Assembly (NCBI GenBank): GCA_913009285.1
Contig: CAJVYE010000029.1
Span: 1 to 9,048 of the forward strand
Direction: 5' to 3'
Length of the DNA: 9,048 nucleotides
Source: an uncultured Nitrospirota bacterium
Lineage (GTDB): Bacteria > Nitrospinota > Nitrospinia > SZUA-224
Shown here: one piece after another, positions 1-7,832 of the stretch
How the letters are laid out: each line of letters starts with the position of its first letter
Position numbering within the stretch: the first letter of the stretch is position 1
Program-made: the position numbers and the translations under genes
The notes under the pieces: generated by a model
What the model saw: only the letters and a program-made list of their open reading frames with translations
Database searches by the model: none
Told to the model about the DNA's origin: nothing

Positions 1-76
1 TTCGAGTCAGCATTATGCGTTGTGCTAGTGTTTTAGTACGAGGGCAGATTACACAAACTCCTTTTTTTTTTTTTTT
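1..76. other. Non-genomic read-through outside the 5' adapter
   Basis: This stretch lies outside a sequencing adapter, so it cannot be contiguous genomic DNA. Bases 62-76 are a run of 15 T directly against the adapter. It mirrors the 14-A run that follows the adapter at the other end, which is typical of reads running off the end of the library molecule. Bases 1-61 have no recognisable coding or structural content and should be trimmed. Confidence 0.85.
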
Positions 77-134
77 AAGGATCCGGCGACCACCGAGATC
101 TACACTCTTTCCCTACACGACGCTCTTCCGATCT
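77..134 (+). other. Illumina TruSeq universal (P5) adapter
   Basis: The 58 bases match the TruSeq universal adapter from its first to its last base, with two mismatches near the outer end (79 and 83). The recognisable core ending in GACGCTCTTCCGATCT occupies 119-134. Translated in frame with the downstream ORF it gives the contaminant peptide RRPPRSTLFPYTTLFRS. The genome begins at 135. Confidence 0.98.
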
Positions 135-236
135 ATTGTTCTTGGGATAGAATCTTTTATTGAAAAGATAAGGGACGGGTCAGAAATAACTTGGCATTTT
201 TCGCGCTCAGATTTAGGTCAGGTTTGGTCGATCTGA
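135..236 (+). pseudogene. C-terminal tail of a broken ORF, possibly a REP-associated tyrosine transposase
   Basis: Only the last 33 codons plus the TGA stop (234-236) are genomic; the 5' part is replaced by adapter. The readable start of the tail is IVLGIESFIEKIRDGSEI. From memory, the GIESFIEKI stretch resembles the 'GSGEFVERVL'-type C-terminal segment of COG1943 Y1 transposases (REP-associated or IS200-like). That is a weak match from a dozen residues. The last two thirds of the tail is encoded by the left arm and interior of the inverted-repeat element at 172-368. The natural C-terminus may therefore have been replaced, or the repeat may belong to the transposase's own target. No start, catalytic Tyr or HUH motif is available. 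It could equally be the end of any unrelated gene. Confidence 0.3.
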
Positions 237-368
237 TTGAGCAAAACCGTAGCAATAGCAGTGTTATAGTCGTTAGTATTTAGTATTTAACTATTCACTA
301 ACGACTATTCACTATTCACTAATTAGAAGATGAGATGCGAAAATGCCAAGTTATTTCTGATCCGTCCC
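172..368. mobile_element. 197-bp inverted-repeat element, MITE-like or REP-like
   Basis: Long terminal inverted repeats lie at 172-204 and 337-368. They start GGGACGG and share AGAAATAACTTGGCATTTT, differing by one substitution and one single-base indel. The trinucleotide TAA flanks both ends (169-171 and 369-371), a possible short target duplication, though three bases is weak evidence. The interior carries an imperfect hairpin at 204-242 and a heptad-repeat hairpin at 266-324, and has no coding capacity beyond the run-through ORF tail ending at 236. It lies 64 bp upstream of the FAD oxidoreductase start. Non-autonomous mobile element is the best reading; a REP/BIME pair associated with the adjacent transposase-like tail is the alternative. 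Confidence 0.6.
267..324. repeat. Heptad tandem repeats in opposing orientation
   Basis: Three heptads of type TAGTNNT (267-287) face five heptads of type ACTANNN (290-324: ACTATTC, ACTAACG, ACTATTC, ACTATTC, ACTAATT). The copies at 266-277 and 297-308 form a perfect 12-bp inverted repeat, so the tract can fold as a hairpin. It lies inside the inverted-repeat element 172-368. No clear flanking duplication of its own was found. Confidence 0.75.
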
Positions 369-432
369 TAAGGTTAGTTTTCTTGCAAAAAGTTTTTAAC
401 TTGGTTAACAATGCTGATCAGTTTAAATAATC

Positions 433-1806
433 ATGAAAAAGTATGATGTAATTATTGTTGGGGCAGGACCATCAGGAATCTTTACAGCACTGGAGTTTGC
501 TAAGCGAGACAAAGTTGATGTCCTTATACTGGATAAAGGGAGGTCTCTTAATGATCGTCTTGATTCTGTAAGGGCTTCAGCGCTTAATAATAGGTCTGTT
601 CCCTCCAGGTTATTCGGGTGGGGAGGTGCTGGTGCCTTCAGCGATGGAAAACTGAATCTGTCTCCTGAGGTGGGAGGATTTCTTGATAGGTATTTGGATG
701 ACAGATCTCTTATTAAATTGATCAAATATGTGGATAAGAGCTATCTGGATCATGGGGCAACAACTAAGGTATACGGTGCGGATGATGAGACTTTCAGTAA
801 GATTAAAGGGGAGGCAGCTCGATGCAATCTAAAACTGATTGAAACGAGAATCAGACATATGGGGACAGATAAATGTCCTGATATATTGGAAAATTTCAGG
901 GAGACACTGAAGGAAAAGGTAGAAATAAAATTTGATGCATCTGTTTCTGATGTTATAGTAAAGGATTCAAGGGTAAAAGGGGTTAAGACAGAAAAAGGTA
1001 ACAGGTATTATGCAGATTTTGTGGTACTTGCCCCTGGACGCGGAGGTGCAGAATGGCTGGATAAACAGACCAAGAAATTGGGTATCCGTTCTCATATGAA
1101 TCCTGTTGATATAGGGGTAAGGGTTGAGGTGCCTGCTATTACCCTGTCACATATAACAGATATTATCTATGAACCAAAGCTTCTGTATCGTTCAAAGTAT
1201 TTTGATGATAAGATCAGGACATTCTGTATGAATCCCTATGGTGAAGTAGTAGCAGAGGTTCTTGATGGGATTTACACGGTTAATGGACATAGCTATTCTG
1301 ACAAGAGGAGTGATAATACTAACTTTGCACTCCTGGTAAGTACGACTTTTACAAAACCTTTTAATGAACCTGTATCATATGGGAAATATATTGCGCGACT
1401 TGCAAATTTTTTGGGTGATGGTGTAATTGTACAGAGGCTTGGTGATCTATTGAAAGGACGTCGTTCTACTGATGATCGTATTAAAAAAGGGATAGTGATA
1501 CCCACTCTTAAAGATGCAACGCCAGGGGACCTTAGCTTTGTTCTTCCATATCGTTACCTTGTGGATATTCTGGAGATGATAGAATCTCTGGATAGGTTTG
1601 CCCCCGGTATAAATTCGGGACACACACTCCTTTACGGAGTGGAGGTAAAATTTTATTCTCTACGGCCGTGTCTTAGTAAATCATTAGAGACTGAGATAAC
1701 TAACCTGTTTGCTGTTGGTGATGGTGCAGGCGTAAGCAGGGGATTGGTCCAGGCCTCGGTATCAGGGGTGATAGCGGCAAAGGAAATTCTTAAAAGGATA
1801 AAGTAA
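433..1806 (+). CDS. FAD-dependent NAD(P)-type oxidoreductase (COG2509-like)
   Basis: A 457-residue flavoprotein of unassigned substrate. The N-terminal Rossmann fold is immediate: GAGPSG at residues 10-15, followed by the strand-end acidic residue in LILDKG (about 31-36). Further family-type segments are FGWGGAGAFSDGKLNLS (61-77), the second FAD-contact strand VVLAPGRGG (197-205), GINSGHTLLYGVEVKF (392-407) and the C-terminal FAD-binding FAVGDGAGVSRG (426-437). This order matches uncharacterised FAD-dependent dehydrogenases; no transmembrane segment or signal peptide is seen, so it is likely cytosolic. The ATG at 433 is chosen because an in-frame TAA lies at 424-426 and the nucleotide-binding motif starts at once. 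There is no good Shine-Dalgarno, so initiation may be weak or near-leaderless. pcm starts 4 bp after its stop, suggesting cotranscription. The exact reaction is unknown. Confidence 0.85.
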   Translation: MKKYDVIIVGAGPSGIFTALEFAKRDKVDVLILDKGRSLNDRLDSVRASALNNRSVPSRLFGWGGAGAFSDGKLNLSPEVGGFLDRYLDDRSLIKLIKYVDKSYLDHGATTKVYGADDETFSKIKGEAARCNLKLIETRIRHMGTDKCPDILENFRETLKEKVEIKFDASVSDVIVKDSRVKGVKTEKGNRYYADFVVLAPGRGGAEWLDKQTKKLGIRSHMNPVDIGVRVEVPAITLSHITDIIYEPKLLYRSKYFDDKIRTFCMNPYGEVVAEVLDGIYTVNGHSYSDKRSDNTNFALLVSTTFTKPFNEPVSYGKYIARLANFLGDGVIVQRLGDLLKGRRSTDDRIKKGIVIPTLKDATPGDLSFVLPYRYLVDILEMIESLDRFAPGINSGHTLLYGVEVKFYSLRPCLSKSLETEITNLFAVGDGAGVSRGLVQASVSGVIAAKEILKRIK

Positions 1807-1810
1807 TTAG

Positions 1811-2455
1811 ATGGAATATTCAGTTGCACGAAGAAGGATGGTGGAATATCAACTTGTTGGGAGAGGTATTAATGATAAGCGTGTTCTGGAGGTAATGGGG
1901 AGGGTCCCCCGTCATCTTTTTATCGAAGAGGAATTGAGAGACAAGGCCTATGGCGATTATCCACTCCCTATTGGAGAGAATCAGACCATATCTCAACCAT
2001 ATATGGTTGCTGTTATGACAGAACTCCTCGAATTGAAAGGGGATGAAAGTGTTCTAGAAATAGGAACAGGCTCCGGGTATCAGGCTGCTGTTCTATCTGA
2101 ACTGGTAGAAAAGGTATACACTATAGAGCGGATAGAGTCCCTTGCTATCAAGGCAAGGGATTTACTTAAATATTTAGGCTACAGGAATATAGTGACAAGG
2201 GTATCTGATGGTACGTGTGGTTGGAAAGAGATGTCCCCTTTTGATGGGATTATTGTAGCAGCAGGTGCGCCCGGGATACCTCAGACTTTAGTAGAACAGT
2301 TGAAAATAGGAGGTAGGATAGTTATACCGGTGGGAGGTGATTTCTCTCAGACATTACTTAAGGGGATAAGAACCGAAAAGGGTATCAAAACCGAGGATAT
2401 CACAGGGTGTGTCTTTGTAAAACTTATTGGGGAATATGGCTGGAGGGAGAGATAA
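1811..2455 (+). CDS. pcm: Protein-L-isoaspartate O-methyltransferase
   Basis: Repairs damaged proteins by SAM-dependent methylation of L-isoaspartyl residues formed from Asn or Asp; a cytosolic enzyme. The 214 residues match the usual family length. Visible family landmarks are the N-terminal VPRHLF (32-37), the active-site segment [10 protein letters not shown] (58-67, catalytic Ser61 in the TISQP context), the SAM motif [16 protein letters not shown] (81-96), the acidic SAM-ribose contact in YTIER (103-107), and the later strand [10 protein letters not shown]. The start follows the FAD oxidoreductase stop by 4 bp, and a purine-rich AAAGGATAAAG inside the upstream gene may serve as the ribosome site. 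Its last 32 bp overlap the 3' end of the opposite-strand methyltransferase gene. Identification is firm. Confidence 0.96.
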   Translation: MEYSVARRRMVEYQLVGRGINDKRVLEVMGRVPRHLFIEEELRDKAYGDYPLPIGENQTISQPYMVAVMTELLELKGDESVLEIGTGSGYQAAVLSELVEKVYTIERIESLAIKARDLLKYLGYRNIVTRVSDGTCGWKEMSPFDGIIVAAGAPGIPQTLVEQLKIGGRIVIPVGGDFSQTLLKGIRTEKGIKTEDITGCVFVKLIGEYGWRER

Positions 2456-3080
2456 TCAGTTGATCCATAATAATTAGTTCCTCAGTCCCGTTCTTTACCC
2501 CTTCTATAAGTACCATCTTAGCCTCACCATCGGTCTTTGAATGGATAAATCGTATGCAGCAGGGATTTATTCCTGATTCTTTCATACCTTGAAGGAGTTC
2601 CTCTAACCTTGAGGGATGATAGATAAAGAACGCCCTTCCTAAATCTCTCAATATATATTCACAACCTCTCAGTAATTCGGGTAAGGTTATAGCTATTTCA
2701 TGCCTTGCTATTGCCTTCTCAGGGTTGGGATTTATTCGTCCACTCCCTATTTTCCTATAAGGGGGGTTGCAGACAGTTATATCAAATGATCCTTGTTTAA
2801 ATAATGAATGGATATTTTTGATATCCCCTTTTATTATCTCTATCCTATGTTCCAGCCTGTTTATCAAAACATTTTTCCTTGCAATCTCCACAAGACTATC
2901 CTGTATCTCAAATCCTAAGATTCTGGATTTTTTAAATTTTCTGGCCAGGAGGAGGGAAAGAATACCGTTTCCCGCTCCCAGATCCACGATCCTGTCACCT
3001 TTTGCTGCTGATGTAAAGTCTGCCAGTAAAAATGGATCTAGTGAATATCGATACCCATCTTTACTCTGACAAATATACAA
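2424..3080 (-). CDS. trmN6: TrmN6-like tRNA(adenine-N6) methyltransferase (COG4123)
   Basis: A SAM-dependent N6-adenine methyltransferase of the YfiC/TrmN6 type, which in E. coli modifies A37 of tRNA1(Val). Landmarks in the 218 residues are the family-specific N-terminus [18 protein letters not shown] (5-22), the SAM loop VDLGAGNG (32-39), the ribose-binding acidic residue in GFEIQ (57-61), and the N6-methylase catalytic motif NPPY (105-108). The start is uncertain. TTG at 3078-3080 is the first start-type codon after an in-frame TGA at 3165-3167, but its GAGGAG sits directly against it with no spacer, and relatives usually carry more residues before this point. The frame is open upstream into the heptad tract without another usual start codon. 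It overlaps pcm tail to tail by 32 bp. Substrate is inferred from family only. Confidence 0.75.
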   Translation of the reverse strand: MYICQSKDGYRYSLDPFLLADFTSAAKGDRIVDLGAGNGILSLLLARKFKKSRILGFEIQDSLVEIARKNVLINRLEHRIEIIKGDIKNIHSLFKQGSFDITVCNPPYRKIGSGRINPNPEKAIARHEIAITLPELLRGCEYILRDLGRAFFIYHPSRLEELLQGMKESGINPCCIRFIHSKTDGEAKMVLIEGVKNGTEELIIMDQLIISPSSHIPQ

Positions 3081-3127
3081 CTCCTCTTGTTTTTTAGTAT
3101 GGAAAGCCTCTTCTCCAACAAACCTCG

Positions 3128-3155
3128 TTTCGATTTTCGATTTTCGATTTTTGAT
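3128..3155. repeat. Four tandem TTTCGAT heptads
   Basis: Three exact copies of TTTCGAT (3128-3134, 3135-3141, 3142-3148) are followed by a variant TTTTGAT (3149-3155). The tract lies between the groEL terminator and the TrmN6-like gene, within the region where that gene's reading frame stays open upstream. There is no facing inverted copy nearby, unlike the other heptad tracts in the window. Confidence 0.85.
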
Positions 3156-3173
3156 TGGTTCATTTCACCTGAA

Positions 3174-3209
3174 AATAAAAAAGTCCCTTGTTTCTAAGCA
3201 AAACAAGGG
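3174..3209 (-). terminator. Intrinsic terminator of groESL
   Basis: A 9-bp perfect stem (3185-3193 with 3201-3209, CCCTTGTTT/AAACAAGGG) with a 7-nt loop lies about 30 bp past the groEL stop. On the - strand it is followed by ACTTTTTTATTTTC, giving a good U tract. The opposite side is also T-rich (CCTTTCTTTTATTTTT), so it might work in both directions, although no + strand gene reads into it. Confidence 0.85.
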
Positions 3210-3239
3210 CCTTTCTTTTATTTTTGAAGGAATGGCTTC

Positions 3240-4892
<1,653 letters not shown>

Positions 4893-4909
4893 TTATAATC
4901 CCTCCTCAC

Positions 4910-5197
4910 TTATACAAGGATTCCTAATATGTCATCCTCTCTCATAAGTAAATATTCTTTCTCTTCTATCTTAACTTCGGTACCTGCGTATTTACCATAA
5001 ATTACCTTATCCCCTTTTTTTACCTCAAGGGGTTGTTTCTTTCCATCATCCATAACTTTACCACTTCCCACTGCCATGATTTCCCCTTTTTGGGGTTTCT
5101 CCTTTGCAGTATCAGGAATGATGATACCACCTTCACTTGTCTCTTTCTCTTCCAGGGGTTTTATAATTACCCTGTCCTGTAATGGACGAATGTTCAT
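4910..5197 (-). CDS. groES: Co-chaperonin GroES (Hsp10)
   Basis: The heptameric lid of the GroEL chamber. The 95 residues are of normal length and start [17 protein letters not shown]. The mobile loop that docks on GroEL is [13 protein letters not shown] (23-35), with the hydrophobic III tripeptide intact; the [11 protein letters not shown] strand-turn follows near 62-72. The ATG at 5195-5197 has a strong AAAGGAGGT site (GGAGG at 5205-5209, 7-nt spacer). First gene of the groESL operon, with an unusually long untranslated leader back to the CIRCE operator and promoter. Confidence 0.99.
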   Translation of the reverse strand: MNIRPLQDRVIIKPLEEKETSEGGIIIPDTAKEKPQKGEIMAVGSGKVMDDGKKQPLEVKKGDKVIYGKYAGTEVKIEEKEYLLMREDDILGILV

Positions 5198-5249
5198 GAG
5201 CTTACCTCCTTTCCCAATTATGAATCTACATTAAACCAAGTCATTATTC

Positions 5250-5309
5250 CGGAAAATAAATAATTTTCCGAAAATGTACACAAATATATGTCTTAAAGTC
5301 TCACCTCCT
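5250..5309 (-). promoter_or_regulatory. groES leader: hairpin and orphan Shine-Dalgarno
   Basis: Between the CIRCE and groES the leader carries a perfect 8-bp hairpin (5250-5257 with 5263-5270, 5-nt loop). It also holds a second consensus ribosome site AAGGAGGTG, complementary to 5301-5309, about 100 nt before the true one. No start codon lies at a workable distance after this upstream site, so it does not mark an obvious leader peptide. It may be a relic or a ribosome-standby site. Its function is not shown by the sequence. Confidence 0.4.
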
Positions 5310-5361
5310 TTTATTTGATTGACAATATGTTAATCTTTGATCCCTTAAATTTTCAATATTA

Positions 5362-5388
5362 TTAGCACTCGTTAATGGTGAGTGCTAA
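5362..5388 (-). promoter_or_regulatory. CIRCE operator (HrcA binding site)
   Basis: The consensus TTAGCACTC-N9-GAGTGCTAA is present without a mismatch. The dyad extends outward to perfect 16-bp arms (5355-5370 and 5380-5395). HrcA repressor binding here would keep groESL low at normal temperature and release it on heat or folding stress. hrcA itself is not in the window. Confidence 0.97.
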
Positions 5389-5432
5389 TAATATTAGCTA
5401 TATTAATAACTAAAGGTCCATAAAGCAAACCT

Positions 5433-5462
5433 ATTATATCGCAATATACAAGAGCATTTCAA
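5433..5462 (-). promoter_or_regulatory. Sigma-70/A type promoter of groESL
   Basis: Read on the - strand: TTGAAA (5457-5462), an 18-bp spacer, and TATAAT (5433-5438). Transcription would start near 5426, placing the CIRCE about 40-60 nt inside the transcript and giving a leader of roughly 230 nt. That position still fits HrcA repression. A start nearer to groES was looked for and no better promoter was seen. Confidence 0.65.
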
Positions 5463-5479
5463 TATATATAAGAATAAAG

Positions 5480-5668
5480 ATGAGTTTATTATCAAAATGC
5501 ACTTATTTATTGATAATATCTTTTTATATCACACTTTTTGATAAATCAGTATACCATGTCTTTCGAAAAGTGTTAAATTTAGGATTTTTTGTTGGAACAA
5601 TGTTATATAAAGAAGGGTATTACAATATTTCAGTATATGAAGGGCGGGTAAATCAAATATTTTATTAA
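5480..5668 (+). CDS. Doubtful small ORF, 62 aa
   Basis: The ORF encodes a Leu/Ile/Phe/Tyr-rich peptide starting MSLLSKCTYLLIISFYITLF, whose N-terminal half could span a membrane. The frame is open from 5414, longer than expected by chance in DNA this AT-rich. Against it, there is no Shine-Dalgarno before the ATG, no recognised domain, and codon use simply follows the AT-rich background. It ends 2 bp before the stop of the convergent M23 gene. I do not recognise it and consider it more likely non-coding than a gene. Confidence 0.2.
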   Translation: MSLLSKCTYLLIISFYITLFDKSVYHVFRKVLNLGFFVGTMLYKEGYYNISVYEGRVNQIFY

Positions 5669-5670
5669 CT

Positions 5671-6606
5671 TTAATCTTCTAAAATATATTTCAAGGGGTT
5701 TACCTGAATACCATTTACTATGACCTCATAGTGAAGATGGGGTCCTGTACTGCGGCCTGTGTTCCCTACCTTTGCTATTATCTGTCCCCTCTTGACTCGA
5801 TCACCAACCTTTACTAAGTGTTTTGAATTGTGACCATATCGGGTGACAATGCCATATCCATGATCGATTTCTAACATATTACCGAATCCATGATTTATAG
5901 TTACACGGATCACAACACCATCAGCAGGAGAGATGATAGGAGTATTCATCCTCGTTGCTATATCTGTTCCCTTGTGCATTTCCCTCGAACCTGTAAATGG
6001 TGAGTTCCTGTAACCGAATTTTGAGGAGAGCCATCCCCTTGTTGGCCATATAGACGGGGTGGATGCTAAGAAGTAGGTCTGATCCTTGAAGAATTCATCC
6101 AACTCCATGAAACTTATCTCCCGGAGATTGGCCTGAAATCTGAGATGTTCTAAATCCTTATAGAGCTTTTTTATGCTTCTTAAGGAATCTTTCTCCAATG
6201 CTGCAGAGAATTCGGTCATCTCCCATTTGTCAGATCCCCCCATACCCCATCCCTCTATAAGAGAGGGATTTTCAGAGTCTTCAAGGGCAGTTATTATTCT
6301 CAACTTTTTGTCAAATTTCTCAAGGCGTATCATCTGGACTTCGAAATCCCTTATCTTTTGGGCAAATCTTTCTATCTCTATCTTTTGAAGCCTATTCTCT
6401 CTACGGATATCCTCTAAATCCACTAGATCCTTGTTCATCTTAATGTGCTGTTTAATAAAGAAAACAGAGAATCCTGTAACAGAAAGGGTGATTATGATGA
6501 AAATATTTATGCAGGTTTTCAGGATATTTTTGTAAATCCTAAAGCTTCGAAACTTCCCTGTTAACTCAGAACATATTATAATATTATAAAATTTTTTCTT
6601 ATCCAA
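5671..6606 (-). CDS. Membrane-anchored M23 (LytM-type) peptidase
   Basis: A cell-wall endopeptidase or amidase-activator type protein acting outside the cytoplasmic membrane. In the 311 residues: a short cytoplasmic basic N-terminus, one transmembrane helix (about 31-51), a coiled-coil-like charged region (about 55-105), a linker, then the M23 domain (about 185-305). The zinc site appears intact: His211 and Asp215 in MHKGTDIA, and His290/His292 in GPHLHYEV; His259 in YGHNSKHL is the additional catalytic His. An active enzyme is therefore expected, unlike degenerate LytM regulators such as EnvC. The start is a TTG (6604-6606) with an in-frame TAG 9 nt upstream and no Shine-Dalgarno, so initiation looks weak. 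The usual 'KKFYNIIICSE...FRSFRI' family N-terminus supports this start. Single gene; structured upstream region at 6654-6746. Confidence 0.92.
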   Translation of the reverse strand: MDKKKFYNIIICSELTGKFRSFRIYKNILKTCINIFIIITLSVTGFSVFFIKQHIKMNKDLVDLEDIRRENRLQKIEIERFAQKIRDFEVQMIRLEKFDKKLRIITALEDSENPSLIEGWGMGGSDKWEMTEFSAALEKDSLRSIKKLYKDLEHLRFQANLREISFMELDEFFKDQTYFLASTPSIWPTRGWLSSKFGYRNSPFTGSREMHKGTDIATRMNTPIISPADGVVIRVTINHGFGNMLEIDHGYGIVTRYGHNSKHLVKVGDRVKRGQIIAKVGNTGRSTGPHLHYEVIVNGIQVNPLKYILED

Positions 6607-6653
6607 TTTTGTCTAATATTCTTGCTCTGAAGAGGACTTTATGTCCTATTATT

Positions 6654-6746
6654 AAGATAGATTTTCCATTTCCTGGCTGACCCCCGCTTTCAGCGGGGAT
6701 CAACCTCCTCCTGCTAGGTTGTCAAAAAAAGGAAAACGTCTATCTT
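6654..6746 (-). ncRNA. Possible structured leader: three-way junction fold
   Basis: An outer stem pairs 6654-6667 (AAGATAGATTTTCC) with 6731-6746 (GGAAAACGTCTATCTT), leaving a 2-nt bulge. It encloses two separate perfect hairpins: 6682-6688 with 6692-6698 (CCCCGCT/AGCGGGG, 3-nt loop) and 6701-6706 with 6716-6721 (CAACCT/AGGTTG, 9-nt loop). On the - strand it would sit 47 nt before the M23 start, as a leader RNA. I match it to no known riboswitch. A small mobile palindrome is the alternative, but no flanking duplication was found. Confidence 0.4.
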
Positions 6747-6793
6747 TCTTTGTTAGAAATATGTACTCTCAGAGATCTCTGTGTTTATTATTT

Positions 6794-6822
6794 TTTGTAT
6801 TTGTATTCAATTTTTGTGCCAA
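6794..6822 (-). promoter_or_regulatory. Weak promoter candidate for the M23 gene
   Basis: On the - strand: TTGGCA (6817-6822), a 17-bp spacer, TACAAA (6794-6799). The -35 matches five of six bases and the -10 only four. If used, the transcript would include the whole fold at 6654-6746. Confidence 0.3.
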
Positions 6823-6970
6823 AATGGTCTAATGGTCTTCAAAAAATATCATTAATATAACACTCTGATTTGTAATGGATTAGAGATACTGCATTAAAAT
6901 ATCGAGATAAGGATCCAGGTGACGAAGCGATATTAAGTATACTTTTTTATACATATTACATTTTTTGTCA

Positions 6971-7708
6971 CTATAAATTACATATATTATCTGATGCGAT
7001 TTTTATAAATTCATTAAATATCCTTCTAAATATCGCCTTCTCTTTATACAGGTTTTCCGGATGAAACTGAAGTCCCATTATAAATCTATGATCGGTCCCC
7101 TCTATACCCTCTATTATCCCATCACTGGCTGTGGCATTTATAATAAAGCCCCCAGCCAGATCCTTAATAGATTGGTGGTGGTGGCTGTTTACCTCAACCG
7201 AGGTTACATCTATGATCTTATGGAGTCTTGTTGAGTGTTTGATTTCTATTATATGGTTGGGATATGAATCATCCTGTCTATGTTTTATAGAATTTGGGAG
7301 TTGTAATGGGATATCCTGATAAAGGGTTCCACCACTGGCTACATTTATAAGCTGATGGCCTGCACATAGCCCGAGGATGGGTATCTCTTTTGATACAGCC
7401 TTGTGATAGAGTTTTAATTCAAATATCGTTCTCTTTGGATCTATACCCTTAATCCCCGCATCTCTCTCTTCACTTTCGTTATAAAATCTCGGTTCAATAT
7501 CATCCCCCCCTGCAATCAATAAACCATTGATCATATCTGCATAAATGGAGATAACATCCTCTCTTTCTGTGGAAGGCAGGAGGAGAGGGATACCACCTGC
7601 ATCTTCGATGGCATTCACATAATCTTCCTTGATAAAGTGAATATATTTTTCCGGGACATCTTCCTTATCCCTTTCATAGCTACATGTTATTCCAATAATT
7701 GAGCGCAC
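6971..7708 (-). CDS. Gamma-glutamyl-GABA hydrolase family protein (class I GATase-like, peptidase C26)
   Basis: A 245-residue cytosolic hydrolase of the PuuD-like family, members of which cleave gamma-glutamyl amides such as gamma-glutamyl-GABA in polyamine breakdown. Landmarks are the N-terminal IGITCSYER, GLLIAGGDDIEPRFY (62-76), the nucleophile elbow GLCAGHQLINV (113-123, Cys115), NSHHHQS (174-180), and the catalytic His216/Glu218 in LQFHPE. The usual Arg after Cys-x in many PuuD relatives (GICRG) is Ala-Gly-His here (GLCAGHQ), closer to other glutamine amidotransferases, so the substrate is open. The start is a GTG (7706-7708) with GGAG 8 nt ahead (complement of 7717-7720). No puu genes lie nearby. 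An extended -10 promoter lies about 60 bp upstream. Confidence 0.88.
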   Translation of the reverse strand: MRSIIGITCSYERDKEDVPEKYIHFIKEDYVNAIEDAGGIPLLLPSTEREDVISIYADMINGLLIAGGDDIEPRFYNESEERDAGIKGIDPKRTIFELKLYHKAVSKEIPILGLCAGHQLINVASGGTLYQDIPLQLPNSIKHRQDDSYPNHIIEIKHSTRLHKIIDVTSVEVNSHHHQSIKDLAGGFIINATASDGIIEGIEGTDHRFIMGLQFHPENLYKEKAIFRRIFNEFIKIASDNICNL

Positions 7709-7769
7709 TTAAATATCTCCAAAGTCCTGAGGGCAAGCCCTAAGTTTTCAAGTGACCGTTTCCTTCAGC

Positions 7770-7778
7770 ATTATATCA
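7770..7778 (-). promoter_or_regulatory. Extended -10 promoter of the C26 hydrolase gene
   Basis: TGATATAAT on the - strand is a perfect TATAAT (7770-7775) with the TG of an extended -10 (7777-7778). No good -35 is seen at 16-18 bp, which extended -10 promoters can tolerate. The start would fall near 7763, about 55 nt before the GTG. The nested repeat elements begin some 55 bp upstream. Confidence 0.5.
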
Positions 7779-7832
7779 AACTATACTCAAGTAGGCCATA
7801 AAAAAGATTGACTCTCCTGCCCTATATAATCT

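Larger units (their letters stand above)
6607..6970. other. 364-bp gene-free gap upstream of the M23 gene
   Basis: No credible ORF was found. Besides the folded element at 6654-6746 it holds a small hairpin (6633-6637 with 6643-6647), a perfect 12-bp palindrome CAGAGATCTCTG (6770-6781), two adjacent copies of AATGGTCT (6823-6838) and a weak - strand promoter candidate. The part next to the hydrolase stop (about 6931-6970) is T-rich with only a 5-bp stem, so no convincing terminator was found there. Confidence 0.6.

Noticed and set aside
15..134. N-terminal part of the first + strand ORF (FFFFLRIRRPP...)
   Set aside because: Encoded by poly-T and sequencing adapter, not by genome.
172..368. 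8-bp target duplication for the 5' inverted-repeat element
   Set aside because: Flanking octamers (AAAGATAA and TAAGGTTA) do not match; only TAA is shared, so the insertion claim is kept weak.
423..725. Reverse-strand ORF opposite the FAD oxidoreductase
   Set aside because: It is a shadow of a gene with clear FAD motifs on the + strand, and has no recognisable domain or ribosome site.
5319..5324. TTGACA as a + strand -35 box
   Set aside because: No -10 lies at 16-18 bp and there is no credible + strand gene close downstream.
6682..6698. GC-rich hairpin as terminator of the C26 hydrolase gene
   Set aside because: It lies over 270 bp past the stop and no T tract follows on the - strand; it is better explained as part of the branched fold.
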